In this document: positions 41,437 to 49,364 of the stretch, piece by piece
Layout of the letters: every line of letters begins with the position of its first letter
Position numbering within the stretch: the stretch's first letter is position 1
Assembly (NCBI RefSeq): GCF_025399895.1
Contig: NZ_JAODUA010000008.1
Location: forward strand, 124,001-188,000
Direction: 5' to 3'
DNA length: 64,000 nucleotides
Source: Streptomyces sp. ASQP_92
GTDB lineage: Bacteria; Actinomycetota; Actinomycetes; Streptomycetales; Streptomycetaceae
Notes under the pieces: model-generated
The model's input: only the letters and a program-made list of their open reading frames with translations
The model's database searches: none
Told to the model about the DNA's origin: nothing
Program-made: the position numbers and the translations under genes

Positions 41437-43023
41437 ATGGAAGACCACCGTGCCCCGCGCAAGCGGAACCGGGCCGCCGCGTTCAGCGCCGCCGCCGTAC
41501 TGCTCGCCGCCGTCGGCTGTTCCGGCGGGGCGAAGGACGAGGGCGGCCTCACCTCCGGCACCGCGGACGCGGCCAAGCTCGCCACCCAGAAGCTGAACTG
41601 GACGGCGTGCCCGGCGCCCACCGCGGCCCAGGGCACGGGCTCGGCGCCCTCCGCGCCGCCCGGCGGCGGCGAGTGGAAGTGCGCCACCCTCAAGGCGCCG
41701 CTCGACTACGCCGACCCGAAGGCCGGCACCATCGACCTCGCCCTCATCCGCGCCGAGGCCACCGACAAGGGCCGCCGCATCGGCTCGCTCGTCTTCAACT
41801 TCGGTGGCCCCGGCGGCTCCGGCGTCACCACCCTGCCCGCCGCGGCGAGCGACTACGCGGCCCTGCGCGCCCGCTACGACCTGGTCAGCTTCGACCCGCG
41901 CGGCGTCGGCGCCAGCGCGCCCGTGCGCTGCGAGAACGACTCCCAGCTCGACACCTACTTCTCCCAGGACGCCACCCCCGACGACGCCGCCGAGGAGAAG
42001 GCGTACCTGGAGGGCCTCAAGTCGTTCGCCACCGCCTGCCAGGACAACTCCGGCACGGTGCTCCCGCACGTCGGCACCATCAGCGCGGCCCGCGACATGG
42101 ATCTGCTGCGCCAGGTGCTCGGGGACCAGAAACTGAACTACATGGGGATCTCGTACGGGACCGAACTCGGCGGCGTCTACGCCCACTTGTTCCCGCAGAA
42201 CGTCGGGCGGGCCGTCTTCGACGCGGTCGTCGACCCCACCAGCGACGTCGAACAGGGCGCGATCGGCCAGGCCAAGGGCTTCCAGCTCGCCCTGGACAAC
42301 TTCGCCAAGGACTGTGTGGACCGGGGCGACAAGTGCCTGCTGCGCGGCGCGAACGTCAAGGAGGTCGAGGACGTCGTCGTCAAGCTGATCGCCCAGCTCG
42401 GCGACAAGCCCATCCCGGCGGGCAACAGCGGCCGGCGGCTCACCGCGACCCAGGCAACCAACGGCATCGCCCAGGCCCTGTACTCCAAGGAGTACTGGCC
42501 GCTCCTGGAGCAGGGCGTCGACGAGGCCGAGGGCGGCAACGGCGCGCTGCTGCTGGCGCTCTCGGACGCCATGAACGGGCGCGGCAAGGACGGCACGTAC
42601 AGCAACATCCAGGCCGCCAACGCGGCCATCAACTGCGCCGATTTCAAACAGCGTTACTCTCTGGAGCAGACCAAGGCGAAGCTGCCCGAGTTCCGCCGGG
42701 CCTCGCCCGTCTTCGGCGACTTCATGGCCTGGGGTCTGCTGGGCTGCTCCGCGTGGCCGGTCGCCGGTCAGTGGACCACGCCCGATGTGAGCGCGCCGGG
42801 CTCGGCCCCGATCGTGGTCGTCGGCAACACGGGCGACCCGGCGACCCCGTACCAGGGCGCCAAGAACATGGTGGACAAGCTCGGCCCCGGCGTCGGCGTG
42901 GAGCTCACCTACAAAGGGCAGGGGCACGGGGCGTACAACAGCGGCGACAAGTGTGTACAGGGCGCGGTGAACGCCTATCTCCTGGAAGGAAAGGTTCCCT
43001 CCGCCGGGACCGTTTGCCAGTGA
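41437..43023 (+). CDS. Secreted lipoprotein alpha/beta-hydrolase, tripeptidyl aminopeptidase family
   Basis: A 528-residue protein. The signal peptide ends in a lipobox AVGC (residues 25-28), so it is a predicted lipoprotein. The alpha/beta-hydrolase triad is Ser in GISYGTELG, Asp in GNTGDPATP and His in GQGHGAY. The C-terminal TAP-like domain is the SlpD/SlpE-type extracellular tripeptidyl aminopeptidase of Streptomyces. ATG 41437 follows a G-rich run. It is 66 bp after the haem oxidase stop and may be read from its own promoter. A strong hairpin follows. Confidence 0.9.
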   Translation: MEDHRAPRKRNRAAAFSAAAVLLAAVGCSGGAKDEGGLTSGTADAAKLATQKLNWTACPAPTAAQGTGSAPSAPPGGGEWKCATLKAPLDYADPKAGTIDLALIRAEATDKGRRIGSLVFNFGGPGGSGVTTLPAAASDYAALRARYDLVSFDPRGVGASAPVRCENDSQLDTYFSQDATPDDAAEEKAYLEGLKSFATACQDNSGTVLPHVGTISAARDMDLLRQVLGDQKLNYMGISYGTELGGVYAHLFPQNVGRAVFDAVVDPTSDVEQGAIGQAKGFQLALDNFAKDCVDRGDKCLLRGANVKEVEDVVVKLIAQLGDKPIPAGNSGRRLTATQATNGIAQALYSKEYWPLLEQGVDEAEGGNGALLLALSDAMNGRGKDGTYSNIQAANAAINCADFKQRYSLEQTKAKLPEFRRASPVFGDFMAWGLLGCSAWPVAGQWTTPDVSAPGSAPIVVVGNTGDPATPYQGAKNMVDKLGPGVGVELTYKGQGHGAYNSGDKCVQGAVNAYLLEGKVPSAGTVCQ

Positions 43024-43050
43024 CCTGGTGCCGTTCCGGGGCAAGAACGG

Positions 43051-43095
43051 CCGAGGGGGCCGGCCCGCGCACGTAGTGCGGGCCGGCCCCCTCGG
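43051..43095. terminator. Hairpin terminator with downstream interspersed repeat
   Basis: Perfect 18-bp stem ccgagggggccggcccgc / gcgggccggccccctcgg with a 9-base loop, downstream of the TAP gene and convergent to moeZ. One copy of the interspersed repeat follows at about 43115-43147. Confidence 0.8.
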
Positions 43096-43174
43096 CGCCA
43101 GTGACGACAACCCTGCCAGGGGCGCGGGGAACTGCGCGACCAGCCACCGGCGGCCCGCAGTCGACAACCGCGCC

Positions 43175-44353
43175 TCAGTAAATCGGCTTCTCCGGCTCGA
43201 TCTGGTTGACCCAGCCGATCACGCCGCCGCCCACGTGCACCGCGTCGGAGAAGCCCGCGGACTTGAGGACCGCGAGGACCTCGGCCGAGCGGACGCCGGT
43301 CTTGCAGTGCAGGACGATCCGCTTGTCCTGGGGCAGCGACTCCAGGGCCGTGCCCATCAGGAACTCGTTCTTCGGGATCAGCCGGGCGCCGGGGATCGAG
43401 ACGATCTCGTACTCGTTCGGCTCGCGGACGTCGATGATCTCGATCTTCTCGTCCCCGTCGATCCACTCCTTGAGCTGCCGGGGAGTGATCGTCGAACCCA
43501 TGGCCGCTTCCTGGGCCTCCTCGGACACGACGCCGCAGAAGGCCTCGTAGTCGATGAGCTCGGTGACGGTCGGGTTCTCACCGCAGACCGCGCAGTCGGG
43601 GTCCTTGCGGACCTTGACCTGGCGGTACTGCATCTCCAGGGCGTCGTAGATCATCAGGCGGCCGACCAGCGGCTCGCCGATGCCCGCGAGGAGCTTGATG
43701 GCCTCGTTGACCTGGATGGAGCCGATCGACGCGCACAGCACGCCGAGCACGCCGCCCTCGGCGCAGCTCGGGACCATGCCCGGCGGCGGGGGCTCCGGGT
43801 AGAGGCAGCGGTAGCAGGGCCCGTGCTCGGACCAGAAGACCGAGGCCTGGCCGTCGAAGCGGTAGATCGAACCCCAGACGTACGGCTTGTTCAGCAGCAC
43901 GCAGGCGTCGTTCACCAGGTAGCGGGTCGCGAAGTTGTCCGTGCCGTCGACGATCAGGTCGTACTGGCTGAAGATGTCCATCACGTTGTCGGCTTCGAGC
44001 CGCTCTTCGTGCAGGACCACGTTCACGTACGGGTTGATGCCGAGGACGGAGTCACGCGCGGACTGCGCCTTGGAGCGGCCGATGTCGGCCTGGCTGTGGA
44101 TGATCTGGCGCTGGAGGTTCGACTCGTCGACCTCGTCGAACTCGACGATGCCGAGCGTGCCGACACCGGCGGCCGCCAGGTACATCAGGGCCGGGGAGCC
44201 GAGGCCGCCGGCGCCCACGGCGAGCACCTTGGCGTTCTTCAGCCGCTTCTGCCCGTCCATCCCGACGTCGGGGATGATCAGGTGGCGCGAATACCTGCGG
44301 ACCTCGTCTACGGTGAGCTCAGCTGCTGGCTCGACCAGGGGTGGCAGCGACAC
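43175..44353 (-). CDS. moeZ: MoeZ: adenylyltransferase/sulfurtransferase
   Basis: A 392-residue two-domain protein, nearly identical to S. coelicolor SCO5178 as I recall. E1 domain: AVGAGGLGSPALMYLA nucleotide loop, zinc cysteines in CYRC and CAVC. C-terminal rhodanese with active-site HCKTGVRS. It activates ubiquitin-like sulfur carriers (for MoaD/MoaE molybdopterin, cysteine and thio-natural-product biosynthesis) and sulfurates them. GTG 44353 has GAGG just upstream. A SigR-type promoter lies 55-80 bp upstream. Confidence 0.96.
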   Translation of the reverse strand: MSLPPLVEPAAELTVDEVRRYSRHLIIPDVGMDGQKRLKNAKVLAVGAGGLGSPALMYLAAAGVGTLGIVEFDEVDESNLQRQIIHSQADIGRSKAQSARDSVLGINPYVNVVLHEERLEADNVMDIFSQYDLIVDGTDNFATRYLVNDACVLLNKPYVWGSIYRFDGQASVFWSEHGPCYRCLYPEPPPPGMVPSCAEGGVLGVLCASIGSIQVNEAIKLLAGIGEPLVGRLMIYDALEMQYRQVKVRKDPDCAVCGENPTVTELIDYEAFCGVVSEEAQEAAMGSTITPRQLKEWIDGDEKIEIIDVREPNEYEIVSIPGARLIPKNEFLMGTALESLPQDKRIVLHCKTGVRSAEVLAVLKSAGFSDAVHVGGGVIGWVNQIEPEKPIY

Positions 44354-44407
44354 GAGAACCTCAATTACGCAGTCGGTCGGTAAGTCAGTACGGTTGTTCT
44401 CCCCCGT

Positions 44408-44433
44408 AACACTGCCACGGCCCTTCTCATTCC
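44408..44433 (-). promoter_or_regulatory. SigR-type promoter of moeZ
   Basis: On the minus strand, GGAAT (44429-44433), 18-bp spacer, GTT (44408-44410): exact SigR consensus. It overlaps the end of the spherulin-4 gene. Predicted leader of about 48 nt to the moeZ GTG. Confidence 0.8.
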
Positions 44434-45206
44434 GAGATACCCGGTCCGATCCGCGAGACGATTTCGTCCCAGTAGCCGGGCAGTGTCTCGAATGGATCGA
44501 CAGGTCCCTTTCGTTCCTTGGCCCGGTCGGCGCGGTCCGTGAAGAAGATCGTGCCCGCGCCCTGCCAGCGGGCGATCCGCAGCGCCTCCTCCAGATGTGT
44601 CCTCGGCACCCCGTGCACCAGATGGCAGAAGCGCTCGGCCGGGTAGTCGGCGGTCCACTCGGCCACCTGCGACCAGCGGTAGTCGCGCCAGGGCCCGGCA
44701 TACGTGATGAGCTGGTCGGCCGCCTCGGCGTAGCCGGGGTACGGATGCGTGCCGTGTCCGAACACGAGGTGCGCGTCGTCCCGCAGCGCCCGCAGGGTGT
44801 CGGCGGTACGCCGCATGTCGGAAAGCGCGTCTCGCTCTGCGGGACAGCGGTCCAGGAGGAAGCCGTCGACCCGGTACCAGTCGAGGTAGCGGTGCGCCTC
44901 GGAGATCCGCTCCCCGAAGGCACGTGTGCCGTACGCCGTGTCGAGATGGCCGAGCACCCGGATCCCCGCGTTGCGGAGCCTGCCGACCGCTTCGAGGCAG
45001 TGCGGGTCGGGGCGGCTGCCGGGGCCGCCCGGGGTGCCGCCGCTCACATTGAGGACGGCCCAGTGCAACGGCGTTCCGGGACGGGTGAGTTCGGCCCACT
45101 CGACCGGGGCGACCAGGGGGTGCGCGTAGCCGGGCACCCCCAGGCCCAGCCGGTCGGCGGCGGGGGCCGTGCGCTGTCCCGTGGGGCGGCGGATCAGATG
45201 CGGCAT
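44427..45206 (-). CDS. Spherulin-4 (GH114-like) glycosidase-family protein
   Basis: A 259-residue TIM-barrel protein of the spherulation-specific family 4: LGVPGYAHPLVAP, HWAVLNVSGG, VLGHLDTAYGTR, and DGFLLDRCPAER with the catalytic acidic cluster. PelA of the Pel polysaccharide system contains this kind of domain. No signal peptide, so cytoplasmic or unconventionally located. Downstream of the epimerase (13-bp overlap) at the end of a four-gene run. Confidence 0.85.
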   Translation of the reverse strand: MPHLIRRPTGQRTAPAADRLGLGVPGYAHPLVAPVEWAELTRPGTPLHWAVLNVSGGTPGGPGSRPDPHCLEAVGRLRNAGIRVLGHLDTAYGTRAFGERISEAHRYLDWYRVDGFLLDRCPAERDALSDMRRTADTLRALRDDAHLVFGHGTHPYPGYAEAADQLITYAGPWRDYRWSQVAEWTADYPAERFCHLVHGVPRTHLEEALRIARWQGAGTIFFTDRADRAKERKGPVDPFETLPGYWDEIVSRIGPGISE

Positions 45207-46159
45207 GCCGCCTCCATCCAGATGTCGGCGAGCGACTCCTCCAGATTGATCCTGGGCCGCCAGCCGAGCCGGTCCCGCGCGGTGCGCACATCGGCCTGCT
45301 GCCAGCTTCCGCAGCCGTCGGGGTAGGGGGACGGCGCCGCGAGGTGCTCCAGCGCGGCCTCGCCCGAGCGCGGGGAGCCGATGAGGCCGGGGCGCATGAC
45401 GGGCGGCCCGTCGAGCTCGTGCAGGGCGCCCGCGTAGCCAGCGACCCTGGCGAGCACGGCGGCCGCGTCGCGCAGCTTCACCGAGCGTCCGGTGCCGATG
45501 TTGACCACGCCCTGGGCGGCCGAGAGCGAGGCGGCGTGGACGGCTCGCGCCACATCGCGCACGTCGACGAAGTCGCGCTGGACGCCGAGCCCGCCGAGCT
45601 TCAGTTCGCCGTCGCCGGACTGCATGGCGCGCCGCATCGCCTCCGCGAGCCGGCCGAGCGGCGAGCCCGCGGGGGTGCCGGGGCCGACGGGCGAGAAGAC
45701 GCGCAGCACGATCGCGTCGAGCCCGGAGCCGAGGACGAGCTCGGTCGCGGCGAGTTTGGAGACGCCGTACGGTCCACCGGGGCGGGGCACCGCGTCCTCG
45801 GCGGTGGAGGAACCGGGCTGCGAGGGCCCGTACTCCGAGGCGCAGCCGATCTGCACGAGCCGGGCGCCGCAGCCGCTGCGGCGCAGCGCCTCGCAGACGG
45901 TGGCGACGGCCACGGTGTTGTGCCGGGTCAGCTCGCGGGCGCCGCCCCGGGTGGCCCCGGCGCAGTTCACGACGACTCCGGGGTGCACGGCGTCCAGGAA
46001 GCGGGTCAGCGCTCCGGGGCTGCCGGTGGCGAGGTCGAACCGTACGTCGGCGTCGTCGCCGCGCCCGAGGGCGGTGAGCTGCACGGCCGGGTCGGCGAGC
46101 AGGCGGTCGGCCACGAACCGGCCGAGGTATCCGTTGGCTCCGAGCAGCAGCACCCTCAT
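45194..46159 (-). CDS. NAD-dependent epimerase/dehydratase
   Basis: A 321-residue extended SDR: nucleotide loop LLLGANGYLGRFVAD at the N-terminus, PGGPYGVSKLAATELV containing the catalytic YxxxK, and NIGTGRSVKLRD. It resembles sugar-nucleotide C4-epimerases (PelX-like). ATG 46159. It ends 13 bp inside the spherulin-4 gene, so the two are coupled. Probable role: making the precursor sugar for the PelF-like glycosyltransferase. Confidence 0.9.
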   Translation of the reverse strand: MRVLLLGANGYLGRFVADRLLADPAVQLTALGRGDDADVRFDLATGSPGALTRFLDAVHPGVVVNCAGATRGGARELTRHNTVAVATVCEALRRSGCGARLVQIGCASEYGPSQPGSSTAEDAVPRPGGPYGVSKLAATELVLGSGLDAIVLRVFSPVGPGTPAGSPLGRLAEAMRRAMQSGDGELKLGGLGVQRDFVDVRDVARAVHAASLSAAQGVVNIGTGRSVKLRDAAAVLARVAGYAGALHELDGPPVMRPGLIGSPRSGEAALEHLAAPSPYPDGCGSWQQADVRTARDRLGWRPRINLEESLADIWMEAACRI

Positions 46160-46303
46160 CGCGCGGTCCTTCCGAGCGGGCGGCGGGAGGCCGGTGGCAG
46201 GGCGGTCATGTGTCGTTCTCCTTCAATGGCCTTCCCGCCCGCTCCACGAGGGGGTGGACGGTGTCGGCGTTTCGGTGGGATGGGCGCGCCGGTCGTCGGG
46301 CGC

Positions 46304-47452
46304 CTACTGGTCACAGTGGGCCGAGGCGCGGGCCAGTACGGCGACGGCCCGGGCGAGCAGGGCGAGGGCGGCGACGCCGCACACGAGAGCGGGCAGCGCC
46401 CCGGGGCCCCAGCTCCCGACCAGGGTGTCGACCGGGCGGGCCAGCGGGGCGCACCCCGGCAGCCGTCCGGCGAACACCGTGGCGAGGGCGAGCAGTTCCG
46501 TGCCGGCGGCGATGGTGAGCACCTTGGTGGCGGCGGCGGAGAACCCGTGCGCGGAGAGCAGCCGGGCGGCCCAGAGGAGCACACCGAGCGCCATCGCACC
46601 CGCGAACTCGCCTTTGCCGTACGCCAGTTGGGTGGCCGTCAGGCAGAGGACGAGGCCGCAGAGGTACAGGGCCACGGTCGCCAAGAGCAGGGGCCGGGAG
46701 CGGCCCGTGAACTCGGCGAGGCCCCGGCTGGAGTCGAGCTTCTTGCGCGCCTGGACGGAGAAGAGGTGGGCGCACCACAGTGCGGGGGCGACCGCGAAGG
46801 CGAGCCCGGTGACGGCGGCCGGGTCGAGCGGCCAGGCGCCGTCGGGGCCGCCGCGCAGGGCCTCGTCGAGCAGCCCGTCGCCGCCGGCCGCGTACGCCAT
46901 GAGCCAGGCGGAGCCGAGGACGGCGGCGGGCCGGGTGCCGGGGCCGGCGCGCAGGGGCCCTCGCCGCAGGACCAGGGTGAGGGTCACCGTGAAGGCGAGC
47001 GCGCCGAGCGCGCCCACCGCGGGGCGGACCGCGCCCTCGGTGAGCCGTACGCCTTCCACGGCGAGGACGCAGACGGTCCCGGGCAGCAGGCCCCACAGCG
47101 CCCGGCCCGCGGACGGCGCGGTCAACTCCCTTGCGGATAACGGCGGTTGCGTGTCGCGGGGCACCCGGGCGTAGAGCTCCTCGGCGAGCGAGAAGACGTC
47201 GCGGTGGCGAAACCGCGCCGCGGTGCGGTCGGTGACGCCGTGCGCTTCGAGACCGGCCGCGATCTCCAGCGGGTCGACGGCGCGTTCGCAGAGTTCGCGG
47301 TGGCGGTGCATGAGGGCTTTGACGGGGTCGGCGGGCCCTCGCCGGACGGCGGTACGGCTCGTGCCGTTCGGGGTGGGCGGAACGGCGGGGGCGCTCGGCT
47401 GCCGGTCGTTCCAGGGGGTTCCGTGCGCGGGGGCGGAGGGGTGGTCGGTCAT
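46304..47452 (-). CDS. Polytopic membrane protein of Pel-like locus
   Basis: A 382-residue protein with about 100 polar N-terminal residues and roughly eight membrane helices (for example WGLLPGTVCVLAVEGV, AVGALGALAFTVTLTLVL, LLLATVALYLCGLVLCL). No family motif recognised; PelG-like flippases have about twelve helices, so this would be a different or shortened type. It starts 3 bases before the stop of the PelF-like gene (ATGC...), so it is translated with it. Could export the polymer made by its neighbours. Confidence 0.75.
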   Translation of the reverse strand: MTDHPSAPAHGTPWNDRQPSAPAVPPTPNGTSRTAVRRGPADPVKALMHRHRELCERAVDPLEIAAGLEAHGVTDRTAARFRHRDVFSLAEELYARVPRDTQPPLSARELTAPSAGRALWGLLPGTVCVLAVEGVRLTEGAVRPAVGALGALAFTVTLTLVLRRGPLRAGPGTRPAAVLGSAWLMAYAAGGDGLLDEALRGGPDGAWPLDPAAVTGLAFAVAPALWCAHLFSVQARKKLDSSRGLAEFTGRSRPLLLATVALYLCGLVLCLTATQLAYGKGEFAGAMALGVLLWAARLLSAHGFSAAATKVLTIAAGTELLALATVFAGRLPGCAPLARPVDTLVGSWGPGALPALVCGVAALALLARAVAVLARASAHCDQ

Positions 47453-49173
47453 GCGCCCGCCCCTTCCTCTGCGATGTCCAGCTGGTCCCGCGTCAGGACG
47501 GCGAGGGGGCCGGGCACCCAGCTCGGCGCGGCGCCGGCCGGCACCCGGGCGGCGGTGGGGGCCGCCCAGCGGCCGGGCACATGGGACTCGGCGGGGTGCG
47601 CGAAGGGCTGGGGCGCGGCCGCCCGATCCGCGTTCTCGCGGTGGACCGGGTTGTGCGACATGAGCTCCAGGTAAATGCCGCGAAATGCCGTGACGTTCTG
47701 CTCGACGGTGAACAGTTCGAGCGCGCGGGCGCGAGCGGCGGCGCCCAGGCGCGAGCGGCGCTCGGGGTCGCGCAGCAGGGCGACGCAGGCGTCGGCGAGG
47801 GCGCGCGGGTTGCGCGGCGGCACCACCAGGCCCGTACCGCCGATGACCTCGACGACGGCGCCGGTGTCGGTGGAGACGGTGGCGCGTCCGCAGAACATCG
47901 CCTCGACGAGGCTGATCGGGAAGCCCTCCACCACGCTGGACAGCACGACGACGCTTCCGGCGGCGTAGGCGTCGGCCAGGTCGGGGGCCTCGGGCCCGCC
48001 GATCTCCTCGAACGAGACGGGGTTGTCGCCGACGGCATGGGCGCCGGCCGCCTCGTCGGGGAAGAGCTGGGCGGCAAGGGCCCGGCAGTGCGCGAGGTAG
48101 CCGTGCGCCTCGACGCCCCGGACGGGGGCGGAGATCAGCCGGAGGCGTGCCTCGGGTTCGGCCCTGCGGACTTCGGCGAAGGCGTGCAGCAGCGCGATGA
48201 GGTCCTTGGCGGGCTCGATCCGGCCGACCCAGACGAGGGTGTGCGGGTCGCCGCCGTAGGCCCCTTCGCCCACCGCGTGGAAGCGGTCGGCGGCCATCCC
48301 GGGGTAGACGGTCCGCAGCTTGGCCCGGTCGGCTCCGCAGCGCTCCTGCCAGCGGCGGGCGTGGGTGTTGCCGGGGGTGACGAGTTCGGCCCGCGCGTAG
48401 ACCTCGGCGGCGAGGCGGAGCTGAAAGCCGGAGCCCAACGCCCTTACCGGTGCGGATAGTTGGGCATTGTCCAGATACTGGGTGCGCAGGTGGACGCCGT
48501 ACTCGGTGACCAGGAGGGGGACCCCGCAGAAGCGTTTGGCCAGGAGGCCGGGCAGGGCGGCGCGACCGCCGGAGGTGGCGTGGCTGAGGTCGACCGCGCC
48601 GAGCGCGTCGTCCCCGTACCAGTCGAGGGAGAGGGGGCGCAGGGCGCGTTCGAGCAGGCTCGCGAAGGCGAGGTGGTCGGGGACGCGGGCGGCCCGGACG
48701 GCGCGGTTCGCGCCCGGCGCGCGGCAGGCGGTCTCCAGAATGCGGACGGCCGTCTCGGACCGCAGCTCGCCGCCGAGGCCGCCGTGCTCACGGGCCAGGT
48801 CGGCGAGCCCGTACAGCCCTTCGGCGAAGCCTTCCGACGCCCCGCGGTTCTCGGCGCCCTCGGCGCAGATCGCCGTGGCCAGATGCCCGAACAGGGCGGC
48901 GAACTCCCGGCGTTCACGGCGCCCGTAGCCGCGCTCGGCGCGCTTCTTCGCGCCGTGGCGGCTCTCGGGCGCGGCCCAGAGCGGGGCCGTGCGCACCCGG
49001 CGCACCTGCGGGGGCAGCGCGACGAGGCCGCGCTCCTCCTGCTCACGGCTGCGGCTCAGCGCGAATATGTCGAACTCGTGCCGCGCGAGCCCGCGCACGA
49101 GCCGGTCGCACCACAGCCTGGACTCGCCGGTCGTGTACGGATAACCGCCATCCGTCAGCAGTCCGATCCGCAT
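47449..49173 (-). CDS. PelF-like GT4 glycosyltransferase (DUF3492)
   Basis: A 574-residue cytosolic glycosyltransferase. N-terminal DUF3492 region (MRIGLLTDGGYPYTTGESR; VTEYGVHLRTQYLD) and a GT1/GT4 Rossmann half with LVWVGRIEPAKDL, EGFPISLVEAMFCGRATVSTD (nucleotide-sugar site) and GLVVPPRNP. This layout is that of PelF, the Pel-polysaccharide polymerase. ATG 49173 was selected. First gene of a four-gene run with membrane protein, epimerase and spherulin-4 hydrolase. Confidence 0.9.
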   Translation of the reverse strand: MRIGLLTDGGYPYTTGESRLWCDRLVRGLARHEFDIFALSRSREQEERGLVALPPQVRRVRTAPLWAAPESRHGAKKRAERGYGRRERREFAALFGHLATAICAEGAENRGASEGFAEGLYGLADLAREHGGLGGELRSETAVRILETACRAPGANRAVRAARVPDHLAFASLLERALRPLSLDWYGDDALGAVDLSHATSGGRAALPGLLAKRFCGVPLLVTEYGVHLRTQYLDNAQLSAPVRALGSGFQLRLAAEVYARAELVTPGNTHARRWQERCGADRAKLRTVYPGMAADRFHAVGEGAYGGDPHTLVWVGRIEPAKDLIALLHAFAEVRRAEPEARLRLISAPVRGVEAHGYLAHCRALAAQLFPDEAAGAHAVGDNPVSFEEIGGPEAPDLADAYAAGSVVVLSSVVEGFPISLVEAMFCGRATVSTDTGAVVEVIGGTGLVVPPRNPRALADACVALLRDPERRSRLGAAARARALELFTVEQNVTAFRGIYLELMSHNPVHRENADRAAAPQPFAHPAESHVPGRWAAPTAARVPAGAAPSWVPGPLAVLTRDQLDIAEEGAGA

Positions 49174-49252
49174 GTGCGCACCCCCGATCTCCCTTGTGGG
49201 CGGCCACCGTTGGCAACGGCGACTCGCAGCGGGACGAACGTATGCGGATATG

Positions 49253-49290
49253 CCGGTGGCGCGACGGACGGTTGTCCGTCGCGCCACCGG
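49253..49290. terminator. Hairpin terminator of dpp operon
   Basis: Perfect 17-bp stem ccggtggcgcgacggac / gtccgtcgcgccaccgg with loop ggtt, 75-112 bp downstream of the ABC ATPase stop and upstream of the PelF-like gene. Confidence 0.75.
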
Positions 49291-49364
49291 AAGGGGTGAA
49301 TGCACGTAACTTTCGCGACCCGGGGGCGTTCGGTCGCGCTACGGGGTGGCCCGGTGACACAGGG

